The notes below the pieces were generated by a model. The model saw only the letters and a program-made list of their open reading frames with translations. It was not told where the DNA came from and ran no database searches. The translations under genes and the position numbers were made by a program. A DNA stretch of 64,000 nt from an uncultured Clostridia bacterium (GTDB lineage Bacteria; Bacillota; Clostridia; Oscillospirales; Ruminococcaceae), in contig CANQWD010000001.1 of NCBI GenBank assembly GCA_947627465.1, positions 80,561 to 144,560 of the forward strand, in the 5' to 3' direction. Below are positions 1 through 9,590 of the stretch, one piece after another (the first letter of the stretch is position 1; each line of letters opens with the position of its first letter).

Positions 1-336
1 GGTAACGTGTTTCTGAAAGCGTGCGAGGGTATGGGCGTTTTGATGAAGAATTCGCTGAAACAGGTTTTCTTCGCGAATTTGAAAACGAAGATAGGCGCGC
101 TGTTCGTTAAAAGCAAGCTCGGCGAGGTCATGAAGCACTTGGATTATAAAGAGATAGGCGGTTCGCCGCTTTTGGGAACGGCGAAGCCCGTGTTCAAAGC
201 GCACGGCGCGAGCGACGCTAAGGCGTTTTTCGGCGCGTTCAGACAGGCGAAAGCGTTCGTTGAAAACGACGCAATAGTGAAAATGACCGAAGCTATCGCG
301 AAAATCCGATCGGAGGGAGCGGAGGACGATGAGTGA
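1..336 (+). CDS. plsX: Phosphate acyltransferase PlsX (C-terminal part, cut by window edge)
   Basis: The last 111 residues of PlsX are present; the reading frame is open at base 1. PlsX makes acyl-phosphate from acyl-ACP and inorganic phosphate, the donor for PlsY in the first step of phosphatidic acid synthesis, at the membrane surface. The recognisable family signatures are the LDYxExGGSPLLG stretch followed by KAHGASDAKA, and a final helix ending near the stop. The stop overlaps the start of rnc by 8 bp, so the two are translationally coupled. In many Firmicutes acpP lies between plsX and rnc; it is absent here. Confidence 0.93.
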   Translation, partial: GNVFLKACEGMGVLMKNSLKQVFFANLKTKIGALFVKSKLGEVMKHLDYKEIGGSPLLGTAKPVFKAHGASDAKAFFGAFRQAKAFVENDAIVKMTEAIAKIRSEGAEDDE

Positions 337-1030
337 GTTCAAAGAGCTTGCCGAACTGGAAGAAAAGATAGGCTATAAGTTCAAGAACCGCGAGTATCTT
401 CACCACGCGATGACACATTCAAGCTACTGCGGCGGCAAGAATGTCGAGTGCAACGAGCGGTTGGAGTTTCTGGGAGACGCGGTATTACAGCTTGCCGTGT
501 CGCGCTATCTGTTTACCAATATGCAAAAGACCGTTCCCGAGGGCGGTTTGACAAAGCTTCGCGCGTCGATAGTCTGCGAGAACGCGCTTTACACGTTCTC
601 AAAGCGCATTGATCTTGGCAAATACATTCTGCTCGGCAAGGGCGAGGAACAGTCGGGAGGGCGCGACCGCAAGTCTATTCTCTCGGACGCGTTTGAAGCG
701 ATGATAGCGGCGGTCTATCTCGACGGCGGCTTTGACGAGGCGCAGAAGATGATACTGCGGTTCGTGCCGAGTATCGAAGCTATAAAGTCGGGCAAGGTGC
801 GGCTCGGCGACTATAAGACCGTGCTTCAGGAGATAATTCAGCAGAATCCCGAGGAAAAGATATCCTACGAGGTGGAAGAGTTTGACGGCGAACATAATCA
901 CAAGACATTCAAGGCACGTGTGCTCCTTAACGGACAGGTTATCGGGCGCGGACAGGGCGGCTCCAAAAAGGAAGCGGAACAGGCGGCGGCAAAGGAAGCC
1001 GTAAAACTTATGGGCTATGAAACAGACTGA
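329..1030 (+). CDS. rnc: Ribonuclease III
   Basis: Double-strand-specific endoribonuclease that processes rRNA precursors and structured mRNAs. The 233-residue length is typical. The family signature NERLEFLGDAVL lies at residues 42-53 and carries the acidic residues that bind Mg2+. A second acidic patch (SDAFEAMIAAVYLDGG) follows, and a C-terminal double-stranded RNA-binding domain occupies roughly residues 155-230. The ATG lies inside the end of plsX, preceded by a GGAGGA-like ribosome site within plsX. Its 3' end overlaps the radical SAM gene by 14 bp, continuing the operon. Confidence 0.97.
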   Translation: MSEFKELAELEEKIGYKFKNREYLHHAMTHSSYCGGKNVECNERLEFLGDAVLQLAVSRYLFTNMQKTVPEGGLTKLRASIVCENALYTFSKRIDLGKYILLGKGEEQSGGRDRKSILSDAFEAMIAAVYLDGGFDEAQKMILRFVPSIEAIKSGKVRLGDYKTVLQEIIQQNPEEKISYEVEEFDGEHNHKTFKARVLLNGQVIGRGQGGSKKEAEQAAAKEAVKLMGYETD

Positions 1031-2054
1031 TAAGCATACCGATAGGCAGACCGGTAGGCAGACTAACATTTCGATATTTATTCCGCATATCGGCTGTCCG
1101 CATAAGTGTTCGTTCTGCGACCAGCGGACTATCTCGGGAACGCAAAAGCCGCCTCGCGCCGAGGACATTTCGGCGCTTCTTGAAGAACAGGCTCCGCACC
1201 TTTCGGAACGCGGGATAAGCGCCGAGATAGCGTTTTTCGGCGGCAGTTTTACGGCGATACCGCGGGAGTATATGACGGAGCTTCTTGAAGCGGCGAGCGC
1301 GGCTGTAAAGCGGTTTCCGTGTTATTCGGGAATACGCTGTTCCACGCGCCCCGACTGTATTTCCGAGGAAGTTTTGGATATTCTGAAATCCTACGGAATG
1401 ACGGCTATCGAGCTTGGAGCACAGTCTATGAGCGACGAAGTACTGAAAGCCAACGAGCGCGGTCACAGCGCCGAGGACGTTCGCAAAGCCGCTGTTTTGA
1501 TACGCGGGAGCGGCATTGAACTCGGGCTTCAGATGATGACGGGTCTGTATAAAGATACGGTTGAAAACTGTCTTTACACAGCGGACGAGTTTATAAAGCT
1601 GTCGCCGAAAACCGTCCGCGTTTACCCGACCGTGATACTCAAAAACACGCGGCTCGGAAAACTTTTCGAGAGCGGCGAATACAAGTCATTTTCGTTTGAT
1701 GAAACGGTTGATTTGTGCGCCGAATTGCTTCAAAAATTCGAGCGTAACGATATCAGAGTAATTCGCCTGGGACTTCACGCAAGCCCCGACGTAGAGCGCG
1801 ATAAGCTGGGCGGCGTTTATCACCCCGCATTACGGGAGATAGTTGAGAGCCGCATTGTGCTCCGCGAAATGACGGAGCGGCTGAAAGCGTTACCAAAGGG
1901 CGATTACACAATTTTTACCGACAAAAGAAACATCAGCCGAACGATAGGTCAAAAGCGCGAAAACATTCGCCGACTGTTTGAATTCGGCTATAACATAGAG
2001 GTTAAGGAACGCGCGGGAGAAACGCTTCGCGTTGTTCCGAAAGAGGAGATTTAA
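1017..2054 (+). CDS. Radical SAM protein (Elp3-like) of the rnc-smc operon
   Basis: A radical SAM enzyme of 345 residues. The [4Fe-4S]-binding CxxxCxxC motif is visible as CPHKCSFC around residues 28-35, followed by AFFGGSFTA, the SAM-binding GGSF-type motif. It resembles the Elp3-like oligopeptide of clostridial rnc-smc operons; the substrate is unknown. The first 18 residues are unusually rich in D, K, T, R and Q (DKHTDRQTGRQTN), which comes from a short imperfect repeat of gatAGGCAGAC in the DNA. This may be a slippage product or a sign that the true start is different, but no better start with a ribosome site is visible. Its TAA overlaps the smc ATG (TAATG). Confidence 0.85.
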   Translation: MKQTDKHTDRQTGRQTNISIFIPHIGCPHKCSFCDQRTISGTQKPPRAEDISALLEEQAPHLSERGISAEIAFFGGSFTAIPREYMTELLEAASAAVKRFPCYSGIRCSTRPDCISEEVLDILKSYGMTAIELGAQSMSDEVLKANERGHSAEDVRKAAVLIRGSGIELGLQMMTGLYKDTVENCLYTADEFIKLSPKTVRVYPTVILKNTRLGKLFESGEYKSFSFDETVDLCAELLQKFERNDIRVIRLGLHASPDVERDKLGGVYHPALREIVESRIVLREMTERLKALPKGDYTIFTDKRNISRTIGQKRENIRRLFEFGYNIEVKERAGETLRVVPKEEI

Positions 2055-5000
2055 TGCTGTTTAAAACTCTTGAAATTCAAGGATTTAAGTCGTTCGCCGA
2101 CAAAACCGTGCTTAAGTTCGATACCAAGACCACGGCGGTCGTAGGTTCCAACGGCAACGGAAAAAGCAATATTTCGGACGCGCTGCGCTGGGTAATGGGA
2201 GAGCAGGGCGCGAAAACTCTGCGCGGCGAGAAAATGGAGGACGTTATCTTCCACGGCACTGTGGAGCGCAAGCCCATGGGCTTCGCGCACGTCGCTTTGA
2301 CGATAGACAACGCTGACAGAGCGCTCTCGGTGGACGCGGACGAGGTCGTGATCTCGCGAAAACTCTACCGTTCGGGCGAGAGCGAGTATCTCATAAACGG
2401 CAAGAAATCGCGCCTTAAGGATATTCAGGAAATACTTATGGGAACGGGTCTCGGGCGCGACGGCTACTCAATAATCGGTCAGGGCAGAGTCGCAGAGATA
2501 GTAAACGCGCGTGATACTCAGCGCCGCGAGATCTTCGAGGAAGCCGCGGGCGTTTCGCTGTTTCTCCACAAAAAAGCGGACGCGGAAAAGCAGCTTTCCC
2601 AAGCCGAAGAAAATATCGTCCGTCAGCGCGACCTTATCCGCGTGGACGAGGAACGTCTGCCGATACTGAAAAAGCAGTCGGAAAAGGCTGTCAAGGCGAA
2701 TGAACTTATGTCGCAGAAAAAGGAACTGGAGATATCCGTTTCCGTGGCGCGCCTCAATGAAAAGCGTGACGCGCTCTCGAAAATAAGCGACGACCTCTTG
2801 ATAAACCGCGGCGAGTGCGAGCACTTTGAGCGCGACATCAAAAACGCCGAGACCGAGATAGAAAACCTCGGTGATGATAAAATGGCTTCACAGGCGCGTT
2901 TGGAGAGGATACGTTCAAGCATTCAGTCCGCGAACGACGAACTTGCCGAGAAGAAATCCGATATCTCCGTAGCGGAAAACGACCTTAAACACAACGAGGA
3001 ACGCCGCTTAGAACTTACCGAACAGCTTAAGAGTGCGAAAGAGAACTCCGCGACGTTTGACGAGCAGATAAAACAGGTGAGCGCTCAAATCGACGAAGCG
3101 AGAAAAGCCGCCGCGTCGTTCACCGAGCAAGCCGCCGAGTATCAAAAGCGGCTCGACGATATCTCCGACAGAAACACGGTTGCGGGTGAGGAATATTCCG
3201 CGTTGGAAAGCGAGATAGCGGGTTTACGCGCCGAGGAAGCGAAGCTGGAGCTTTCGGCGGGTATGGCGAAGCGTTCCGCGGAGGAATTTGAAGCGCAAAA
3301 GCAATCGTTTTTAGCCGACCTTTCGGACGGCGAGAGCAAGATAAACGAGTACAAAACGGAACTTGACGGCGTGCGCAAGACAGCCGCGAAAAACGCGGAG
3401 GAAAAAGATACCGCTCAAAACCGTTTGGCGGGTATGGAGCGTCTTGCTGAGGGCAAGCGCAAGCGTTACGACGAAGCGCGAAAGGCTCTGGACGAAGTAA
3501 ACGCCAAACTCGGCGAAAAGCAGCAGCGCTACCGCGTGCTCTCGGATATTGAAAAGAGCCGCGAGGGATATTTCCGTGCCGTTAAGGAGATCCTCACGGC
3601 GGGCGAACAAGGCAGACTTCACGGCATACACGGCATAGTCGCCGACGTTATCACGGTTCCCGAAAAGTACGTCACCGCTATAGAAACGGTGCTGTCGAGC
3701 GTTATGCAGAATATCATCGTCGATAACGATGAGACCGCCACGCGCTGTATTCGTTTTTTGAAAGAAGCTAACGCGGGCAGAGCGACGTTTTATCCGATAA
3801 CCACAATGAAAGGGCGCTATCTGAACGAGCCGCGCCTTAAATCGGAGAGCGGATTTGAGGGCATTGCAAGCGAATTGGTGGAGTGCGCGGATGAGTATTC
3901 GCAGATAATCTCCAACCTTTTGGGAATGACGGCAGTGGTGGACGATATCGATACCGCGACCGTTATAGGCAGAAAATACGGCTACAAATTCCGTATCGTC
4001 ACGCTTGACGGACAACTCGTAAACGCGGGCGGTTCGTTCACGGGAGGTTCCAAGGCGGCTAAAACGGGAATTATCTCGCGAAAACAGGAGCTTGACGCGC
4101 TGTACTCCGAGATATCCAAGCTCCGCGAGGGCGCGAAGTCCAAGTCGGAGGAATTTGAACGCTACAAAGCGGAAATTGCGAAATTCAACATCGAGAGCGA
4201 GGGAATGACCGACCGTATCCGTGAACTGGAACAAGACGACATAAAATCAAGCGCCGAGATATCCCGTTTGTCAAGCCTTATCGAGCAGCTTGAAACTCAG
4301 GGGGAGACTTCTCGTAAAACTCTTGAAAATTTTGACGCGCAGATAAATCAGCAAAACGAAGCCGCAAAGTCCGCGCTTTCCGAAAAGGCGAAGCTGTCCG
4401 AAAAGATAGCCGAACTTGAGAAAAAACACGAGGAGCAGACGGGCGAACGCACCGAAGCCGAGAACAAGATACGCGACATCTCCGAGAAGATAAAGCAGTT
4501 TAATCTTGACAGGCTCGATAAAGAGCGCGATATCGACGTGCTTTCACAGCAGATAAAGAACATCGAGGAAAACCGCCGCACTTTGATAGAGAACAGCGAC
4601 GGCTTCAAAAAGGCAATGGCGGCTCTGGACGATTCCGACCGCGATATCCGCGAGAAGATAGAGCGCATAAAGCGCGAGATTGAGCAAAGCGCGGGCGAGC
4701 TTACCGAGAAAAACGACGAGATAACTACGCTTACGGCGGACGTAAACGAGTTTGACCGCAAGATAAACGAGCTTCACAGGAGCATTAACGAAGCCAATCA
4801 GAATAAAGAGAAGTTTTCACGCGAGGTGGCAAGGCTTGACGAGCGGCAAGTCACCGTTCAGAAAGAATACGACAAGATAGTGTCGCTGCTTTACGACAGC
4901 TACACGCTCACCGTTTCGGAAGCGGCGGAGACCGCCCAAATTCCGGAGAATTTGCTTGCGGCGGAAAACGAGCTTACCGATATCAACAAGCAGATAACCG

Positions 5001-5623
5001 CGCTCGGTATCGTCAATATGGCTTCCATTGAGGAATTTGAGGTGGTTTCGCAAAGATACGAGTTCCAATCAAAGCAGCTTCGCGATATCGAGGACAGCAA
5101 GCGCGAACTTGAAAAGCTGATAGCCGAAATGACAGAGAACATCAAAACGCAGTTTCTGGATGCGTTCAACGACATCAACCGCCACTTCAAAGAGGTTTTC
5201 GTTCAGATATTCGGCGAGGGCGCTCACGCGGAACTGGAACTTACGAACCCCGAGGACGTTCTGGCTTCGGGAATTGAGATAAAAGCCGCGCCCCCGGGCA
5301 AGGTAATAAAGAACCTCATTTCGCTTTCGGGCGGAGAGCAGGCGATGGTGGCTATCACCATTTATTTCGCGATACTTATGCACCGCCCCACGCCGTTCTG
5401 TATGCTCGACGAGGTCGACGCGCCGCTTGACGTCGTGAACGTTGAGAAGTACATAAACTACCTCAACCGTTTCAGTCAGCGCACGCAGCTTATGATAATC
5501 TCGCACAGGCGCGGAACGATAGAGGGCTGTCAGGTGCTTTACGGGGTGTTTATGCAGGAAAAGGGCGTGTCAAGGCTTTTGCGTCAAGAGCTTACGGACG
5601 ACCTTGACGGAGTTACAAACTAA
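2054..5623 (+). CDS. smc: Chromosome partition protein SMC
   Basis: Structural maintenance of chromosomes ATPase, 1189 residues, which organises and segregates the nucleoid together with ScpA and ScpB. The Walker A motif GSNGNGKS is at residues 31-38. Long coiled coils flank a hinge at about residues 500-670 (with the GGSFTGGS stretch at its end). The ABC signature LSGGEQ begins at residue 1091, and Walker B with the catalytic acidic pair (MLDEVDAP) is near 1117-1124. All ATPase motifs are intact and the length is normal. The start codon shares one base with the preceding stop, and ftsY follows after 12 bp. The order smc-ftsY is the standard Firmicutes arrangement. Confidence 0.98.
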   Translation: MLFKTLEIQGFKSFADKTVLKFDTKTTAVVGSNGNGKSNISDALRWVMGEQGAKTLRGEKMEDVIFHGTVERKPMGFAHVALTIDNADRALSVDADEVVISRKLYRSGESEYLINGKKSRLKDIQEILMGTGLGRDGYSIIGQGRVAEIVNARDTQRREIFEEAAGVSLFLHKKADAEKQLSQAEENIVRQRDLIRVDEERLPILKKQSEKAVKANELMSQKKELEISVSVARLNEKRDALSKISDDLLINRGECEHFERDIKNAETEIENLGDDKMASQARLERIRSSIQSANDELAEKKSDISVAENDLKHNEERRLELTEQLKSAKENSATFDEQIKQVSAQIDEARKAAASFTEQAAEYQKRLDDISDRNTVAGEEYSALESEIAGLRAEEAKLELSAGMAKRSAEEFEAQKQSFLADLSDGESKINEYKTELDGVRKTAAKNAEEKDTAQNRLAGMERLAEGKRKRYDEARKALDEVNAKLGEKQQRYRVLSDIEKSREGYFRAVKEILTAGEQGRLHGIHGIVADVITVPEKYVTAIETVLSSVMQNIIVDNDETATRCIRFLKEANAGRATFYPITTMKGRYLNEPRLKSESGFEGIASELVECADEYSQIISNLLGMTAVVDDIDTATVIGRKYGYKFRIVTLDGQLVNAGGSFTGGSKAAKTGIISRKQELDALYSEISKLREGAKSKSEEFERYKAEIAKFNIESEGMTDRIRELEQDDIKSSAEISRLSSLIEQLETQGETSRKTLENFDAQINQQNEAAKSALSEKAKLSEKIAELEKKHEEQTGERTEAENKIRDISEKIKQFNLDRLDKERDIDVLSQQIKNIEENRRTLIENSDGFKKAMAALDDSDRDIREKIERIKREIEQSAGELTEKNDEITTLTADVNEFDRKINELHRSINEANQNKEKFSREVARLDERQVTVQKEYDKIVSLLYDSYTLTVSEAAETAQIPENLLAAENELTDINKQITALGIVNMASIEEFEVVSQRYEFQSKQLRDIEDSKRELEKLIAEMTENIKTQFLDAFNDINRHFKEVFVQIFGEGAHAELELTNPEDVLASGIEIKAAPPGKVIKNLISLSGGEQAMVAITIYFAILMHRPTPFCMLDEVDAPLDVVNVEKYINYLNRFSQRTQLMIISHRRGTIEGCQVLYGVFMQEKGVSRLLRQELTDDLDGVTN

Positions 5624-5635
5624 TAAGGAGAAACT

Positions 5636-6769
5636 ATGGGTTTATTCGATAAATTTAAGAAGAAAAAGAACGAAGAACGGGAAGAACTGATCGCCGAGGA
5701 AGTTAAGGAGCAAGCGAAAAGTTCCGAGGAAGCGACGGAACCCGCCACCGAAGAGAACACGCCGCGTCCGTCTTTGCTGGAGCGTTTGAGCGGCGGCGAG
5801 CCTATCTTCACCGACCACGAGAGCGATATCAAATTTCAGGAAGAATACGAGGCACAGCAAAAGGAGCAGAGCTTCTACAAGCTGAAAGAGGGCTTGAAAA
5901 AAACCAAGGACGGCTTTATGTCCAAGGTGGAGCAGGTGCTCAATTCGTTTACGAAGATAGACGAGGATTTCTTCGACGAACTGGAGGAAACGCTGATACT
6001 TTCCGATATTGGCGCGGAAACTTCCGCGGATATCTGCGACAAGCTCCGCGCGGAAGTCAAGAAAACGGGCACTACCGAGCCGACCGAAGTCAAGCAGATG
6101 TTAAAGAATATCATTTCGGAAATGCTTTCGGGAGACAATTCGCTTAAACTCGACACATCGCCGTCCGTTATCATGGTGATAGGCGTGAACGGCGCGGGAA
6201 AGACTACCACAATAGGCAAGATGGCGGCGAATTTCAAGGCGCAGGGCAAAAAGGTGATAGTTGCGGCGGCGGATACGTTCAGAGCGGCGGCTATCGACCA
6301 ACTCAACGTCTGGACGGACAGAGCGGGCGTGGAGATCGTAAAGCACGGCGAGGGCAGCGACCCCGCGGCGGTCATCTTTGACGCGATAAGCGCGGCTAAG
6401 GCGCGCGGCGCGGATATCGTGCTTTGCGATACCGCGGGGCGGCTTCACAACAAGAAGAACCTTATGGAAGAACTGAAGAAGATAGCGCGCGTAATCTCTC
6501 GTGAGCTTCCCGAAGCAAGCGTCGAGACTTTGCTTGTCCTTGACGCGACAACGGGTCAGAACGCCGTCAATCAGGCGCAGTTATTCAACGAGACTGCCGA
6601 CATCACGGGTATCGTCCTCACAAAACTCGACGGCACGGCAAAAGGCGGCATTATAATCCCGATAAAGAACGAGCTGGGGCTTTCCGTAAAGCTTGTGGGC
6701 GTGGGCGAGAAGATAGACGACCTTCAGCCGTTCATCCCCGAGGATTATGTAAATGCTTTGTTTGAGTAA
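5636..6769 (+). CDS. ftsY: Signal recognition particle receptor FtsY
   Basis: SRP-receptor GTPase that docks ribosome-SRP complexes at the membrane for co-translational insertion. It has 377 residues: a basic then acidic A-like N-terminal region (about 1-80), a helical N domain, and the G domain with P-loop [21 protein letters not shown], the DTAGRLHNK switch and the [10 protein letters not shown] guanine-binding loop. The N terminus ([11 protein letters not shown]) is a short basic amphipathic segment of the sort that binds lipid. It begins 12 bp after smc with an AAGGAG ribosome site. The next operon starts from its own promoter immediately after the stop. Confidence 0.98.
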   Translation: MGLFDKFKKKKNEEREELIAEEVKEQAKSSEEATEPATEENTPRPSLLERLSGGEPIFTDHESDIKFQEEYEAQQKEQSFYKLKEGLKKTKDGFMSKVEQVLNSFTKIDEDFFDELEETLILSDIGAETSADICDKLRAEVKKTGTTEPTEVKQMLKNIISEMLSGDNSLKLDTSPSVIMVIGVNGAGKTTTIGKMAANFKAQGKKVIVAAADTFRAAAIDQLNVWTDRAGVEIVKHGEGSDPAAVIFDAISAAKARGADIVLCDTAGRLHNKKNLMEELKKIARVISRELPEASVETLLVLDATTGQNAVNQAQLFNETADITGIVLTKLDGTAKGGIIIPIKNELGLSVKLVGVGEKIDDLQPFIPEDYVNALFE

Positions 6770-6775
6770 AACATC

Positions 6776-6804
6776 TTGACTTTACGCGAGGAATATGTTA
6801 TAAT
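6776..6804 (+). promoter_or_regulatory. Sigma-A promoter for the rdgB-yhbY-nadD-yqeK-rsfS operon
   Basis: TTGACT (6776-6781), 17-bp spacer, TATAAT (6799-6804), with a TG dinucleotide one base before the -10 box (extended -10). The start codon of rdgB lies 38 bp after the -10 box. Confidence 0.85.
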
Positions 6805-6841
6805 ATTAAAAACGTAAAAACTTTTTGCGAAAGGAAAATAT

Positions 6842-7471
6842 ATGGAACTTCAACATTCGGATGAACAGACCCCCGCCCGAAAACGGCTTATCATAGCTTC
6901 AAACAACGCGGGCAAGATACGCGAGTTTAAGGAACTGCTCAGCCCTTACGGATTTGATGTCATATCAATGCTCGAGGCGGGCTTTAACGAGGAAATAGTC
7001 GAGGATGGCGACACGTTTGAGGAGAACGCTCACATCAAGGCGCGCGCCGTCTTTGAAGCGACGGGCGTGCCGACGATAGCCGACGACAGCGGTCTTGAAA
7101 TAGATTTTCTGAACGGCGATCCGGGCGTTTATTCGGCAAGATACGCGGGCGAGGGCGCGACCGACAAGGACAGGTGCGACAAAGTTTTGCGCGAAATGCA
7201 CGGCGTGGCGCGGGAACTTCGCGACGCGCGGTTCGTGTGTGTTATTCATTTTATTTACGCCGAGGACGACGAGTATTCGGTGCGCGGCGAGATAAACGGC
7301 TACATAGGCGACAAGCCGCACGGCAGAAACGGTTTCGGCTACGACCCTATTTTTATGGTGAACGAGGACGAGAGCATGGCGGATCTCGGCGAAGAGGAGA
7401 AGAACAAGATCTCTCATCGGGCGGAGGCTTTCAAAAAGCTTTCGGATATATTAAAGGAGAAGTTTTCATAG
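6842..7471 (+). CDS. rdgB: XTP/dITP diphosphatase (RdgB/HAM1 family)
   Basis: House-cleaning pyrophosphatase that hydrolyses ITP, dITP and XTP to monophosphates, keeping deaminated purines out of nucleic acids. The family signature SNNAGKIREFKELL begins at residue 20. ADDSGLEIDFLNGDPGVYSARYAG and GRNGFGYDPIF motifs follow in the usual order, and SHRAEAF closes the protein. The length, 209 residues, is a little over the usual ~200 because of a short N-terminal tail. The ribosome site GAAAGGA precedes the ATG. The stop codon abuts the start of yhbY with no gap. Confidence 0.95.
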   Translation: MELQHSDEQTPARKRLIIASNNAGKIREFKELLSPYGFDVISMLEAGFNEEIVEDGDTFEENAHIKARAVFEATGVPTIADDSGLEIDFLNGDPGVYSARYAGEGATDKDRCDKVLREMHGVARELRDARFVCVIHFIYAEDDEYSVRGEINGYIGDKPHGRNGFGYDPIFMVNEDESMADLGEEEKNKISHRAEAFKKLSDILKEKFS

Positions 7472-7918
7472 ATGTTGACAAGTAAGGAACGGGCACGCCT
7501 GCGTTCGGAAGCGCAGAGCTTTGATACTATATTCTATATCGGCAAGGCTGGGCTTTCGGACGAAATCATAAATCAGATAGAAAACGCGATAAACGCGCGG
7601 GAGCTTATAAAACTCGGAGTTCAGGAAAACTGCGAATACACGGCTCGCGAGGCCGCGGACATTATCGCGCCGAAGCTCCGCGCGGAGGTGGTCGCGGTAA
7701 TTGGAAGAAAGTTCGTGCTGTGGCGCAAGTCCGACAAACCAAAGAAAAATCCCGCCGAGCCGAAGAAGCAAGCCGTAAAGCCGCTTTATAAGGCAAAAGC
7801 GCAAAAGCCGCTTTATAAAGCCAAAGAACAAGCCTGCGATAAGAGCAGGACGCAGGCTCGCGGAAAGGTGATACGCAATACGCCGAAGTCGAAGAAGCAG
7901 GTGAAGAATGGCAAGTAA
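7472..7918 (+). CDS. yhbY: YhbY/CRM-domain RNA-binding protein with basic repeat tail
   Basis: The first ~90 residues form a CRM (YhbY) domain, with KERARLRSEA at the start, YIGKAGLS, and VIGRKFVLWR at the end. YhbY binds pre-50S ribosomal particles. Stand-alone YhbY proteins are usually about 95-100 residues. This one is 148 because of a lysine- and alanine-rich tail that repeats KPLYKAK twice in succession (about residues 109-122). The tail probably binds RNA non-specifically (inference). It sits in the usual YhbY-NadD-YqeK-RsfS neighbourhood and overlaps nadD by 11 bp. Confidence 0.9.
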   Translation: MLTSKERARLRSEAQSFDTIFYIGKAGLSDEIINQIENAINARELIKLGVQENCEYTAREAADIIAPKLRAEVVAVIGRKFVLWRKSDKPKKNPAEPKKQAVKPLYKAKAQKPLYKAKEQACDKSRTQARGKVIRNTPKSKKQVKNGK

Positions 7919-8528
7919 GGAGATAAAAACGGGAATTTTCGGCGGCGCGTTCAATCCGCCGCATAACGGGCACGTAAATCTCGCTCGTGAAGCGATAGAG
8001 CAGTTGAATTTGCGCAAGCTCCTTATAATTCCGACTTATGAAAGCCCGCATAAGGACACGAAACTTGCGCCGTTCGAGCAAAGAGCGGAAATGTGCCGCA
8101 GAGCGTTTGAGCCGCTTAACGGCACGGGAAACTGCGACTGTCAAATTGAGATCTCCGATATCGAGCGGGAGCTTGGCGGCGTAAGCTACACGATAAATAC
8201 AATAAGAGAACTGAAAAAGCGTCGTCCCGGCGAGCGTTTTTATCTGCTTATCGGCGGCGATATGCTGTTTTACTTCCCGAAATGGTATAAATACGAGAGC
8301 ATTTTGAAAGAAGCGACAGTATGCGCCGTGTCGCGCGAGGGCGACAGCTTCACCGATATGGTGGAGTTTGCCAATGAAATGGGGCGCGTTAAAGTTTTGC
8401 CGACGGGAGTAGTCGAGGTATCTTCGACGGAGATACGCGAAAAAGCGGCGGACGGCGGCGATATCTCGGCACTCGTTCCCGAAACGGTCGCGGAATTTAT
8501 TAAAGAAAACAATTTGTACAGAGGTTAA
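7908..8528 (+). CDS. nadD: Nicotinate-nucleotide adenylyltransferase
   Basis: Transfers AMP from ATP to nicotinic acid mononucleotide, giving deamido-NAD in NAD biosynthesis. The nucleotidyltransferase motif GGAFNPPHNGH is at residues 12-22, and the second motif, SSTEIR, is near residue 170. Length is 206 residues, as expected. The start lies inside the 3' end of yhbY, preceded by AGGTGAAGA as a ribosome site. YqeK follows after 4 bp. Confidence 0.96.
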   Translation: MASKEIKTGIFGGAFNPPHNGHVNLAREAIEQLNLRKLLIIPTYESPHKDTKLAPFEQRAEMCRRAFEPLNGTGNCDCQIEISDIERELGGVSYTINTIRELKKRRPGERFYLLIGGDMLFYFPKWYKYESILKEATVCAVSREGDSFTDMVEFANEMGRVKVLPTGVVEVSSTEIREKAADGGDISALVPETVAEFIKENNLYRG

Positions 8529-8532
8529 TAAG

Positions 8533-9126
8533 TTGAGCAGATACGCGGATTTTGATGAATATGAGGAGCTTTTGAAGAAAAGGCTTTCAAAAAAACGGTT
8601 CACGCACAGCATGAACGTTGCGGAGGAGTGCTTCAAGCTCGCGGAGAAATACGGTGCGGACAAGCGGCGGTGCTACCTTGCGGGAATGCTGCACGATATT
8701 ATGAAAGAGGACCTGCCCGAACGTCAGCGGCAATACACCGTAGAAAGCGGTCTTTCGCCCGACCCGGTGGAGCTTTCGACAAAGAGCTTGTGGCACGGCG
8801 TGGCGGGCGCGTATTATGTCCGCGAGGTGCTGAAGATAGAGGACAGGGAGATAATCAGCGCGATAAGATATCACACTATCGGCAGTGCGCGGATGAGCCT
8901 TATGGAGAAGATAGTCTATCTCGGCGATATGATAAGCGCGGAGCGTGACTACAAGGGCGTTGATAAAATGCGCGAGTACTGTTACAAGGACATAAATCTC
9001 GCAATGAGCGTCGCGCTGATCTATCAGATAGAATGCGTTTGCTCGAAGTGCGGCGGTCTGCCGCTCAGTACCTTTGAGGCATATAATTATTACCTTAAAT
9101 TCAATAAAAACAAGGAGAAGCTATGA
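8533..9126 (+). CDS. yqeK: YqeK HD-domain hydrolase (diadenosine tetraphosphatase type)
   Basis: An HD-superfamily metal hydrolase of 197 residues. His25 (HSMNVAE) and the HD pair at 54-55 (MLHDIMKED) match the family, as does the later YHTIG motif. YqeK proteins symmetrically cleave Ap4A to two ADP, lowering alarmone levels. The start is TTG, chosen because AGAGG lies about 8 bases upstream and no in-frame ATG or GTG fits. It ends in an ATGA overlap with rsfS, the usual partner. Confidence 0.92.
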   Translation: MSRYADFDEYEELLKKRLSKKRFTHSMNVAEECFKLAEKYGADKRRCYLAGMLHDIMKEDLPERQRQYTVESGLSPDPVELSTKSLWHGVAGAYYVREVLKIEDREIISAIRYHTIGSARMSLMEKIVYLGDMISAERDYKGVDKMREYCYKDINLAMSVALIYQIECVCSKCGGLPLSTFEAYNYYLKFNKNKEKL

Positions 9127-9476
9127 CCGATAAAGAAGAGCTTGAAATAGCCGTAAAGGCATTGAACAGCAAAAAAGCCGAGAAGATCACCGCGCTTAAA
9201 GTCGCGGATCTCACCATTCTCGCGAATTATTTCGTGATAGCCTCGGCGACCTCCACAACGCAGGTGAAAGCCTTGGCGGACGCGGTGGAATATCATCTGG
9301 AGCAGGCGGGCGTTCACCCGAAAAGCGTTGAGGGCATTCAAAGCCGCAACTGGATAGTTTTGGATTACATCGACGTTATCGTACACGTCTTTACCGAGGA
9401 AGCGCGCGATTTTTATCAGTTGGAGCATCTTTGGGCTGACGGCGAGAAGATCGACATTTCCGAAATGCTGAAATAA
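9123..9476 (+). CDS. rsfS: Ribosomal silencing factor RsfS
   Basis: Binds protein uL14 on the 50S subunit and prevents subunit joining when nutrients are scarce. The 117-residue length and motifs (ADLTILANYFVIAS, then NWIVLDYIDVIVHVF and FYQLEHLW) are diagnostic. It is the last gene of the operon that starts at 6842; the ATG overlaps the yqeK stop. No convincing terminator was seen in the 210 bp before rpsU. Confidence 0.96.
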   Translation: MTDKEELEIAVKALNSKKAEKITALKVADLTILANYFVIASATSTTQVKALADAVEYHLEQAGVHPKSVEGIQSRNWIVLDYIDVIVHVFTEEARDFYQLEHLWADGEKIDISEMLK

Positions 9477-9590
9477 CGGCTTGCATTTTCCGCTGCGGGC
9501 GGTGAAACGCAAACAATTTTGAAAAAAGTTGACAGTTTTTGGACAATTTCACCAAATTATCAAAAAATAACGTTTTTTTGTTATAAGTGC

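Noticed and set aside
599-1168. Antisense frame with a VCLPVCLSVCLSVC tract
   Set aside because: Reverse reading of the repeat at the start of the radical SAM gene and of rnc; not a gene.
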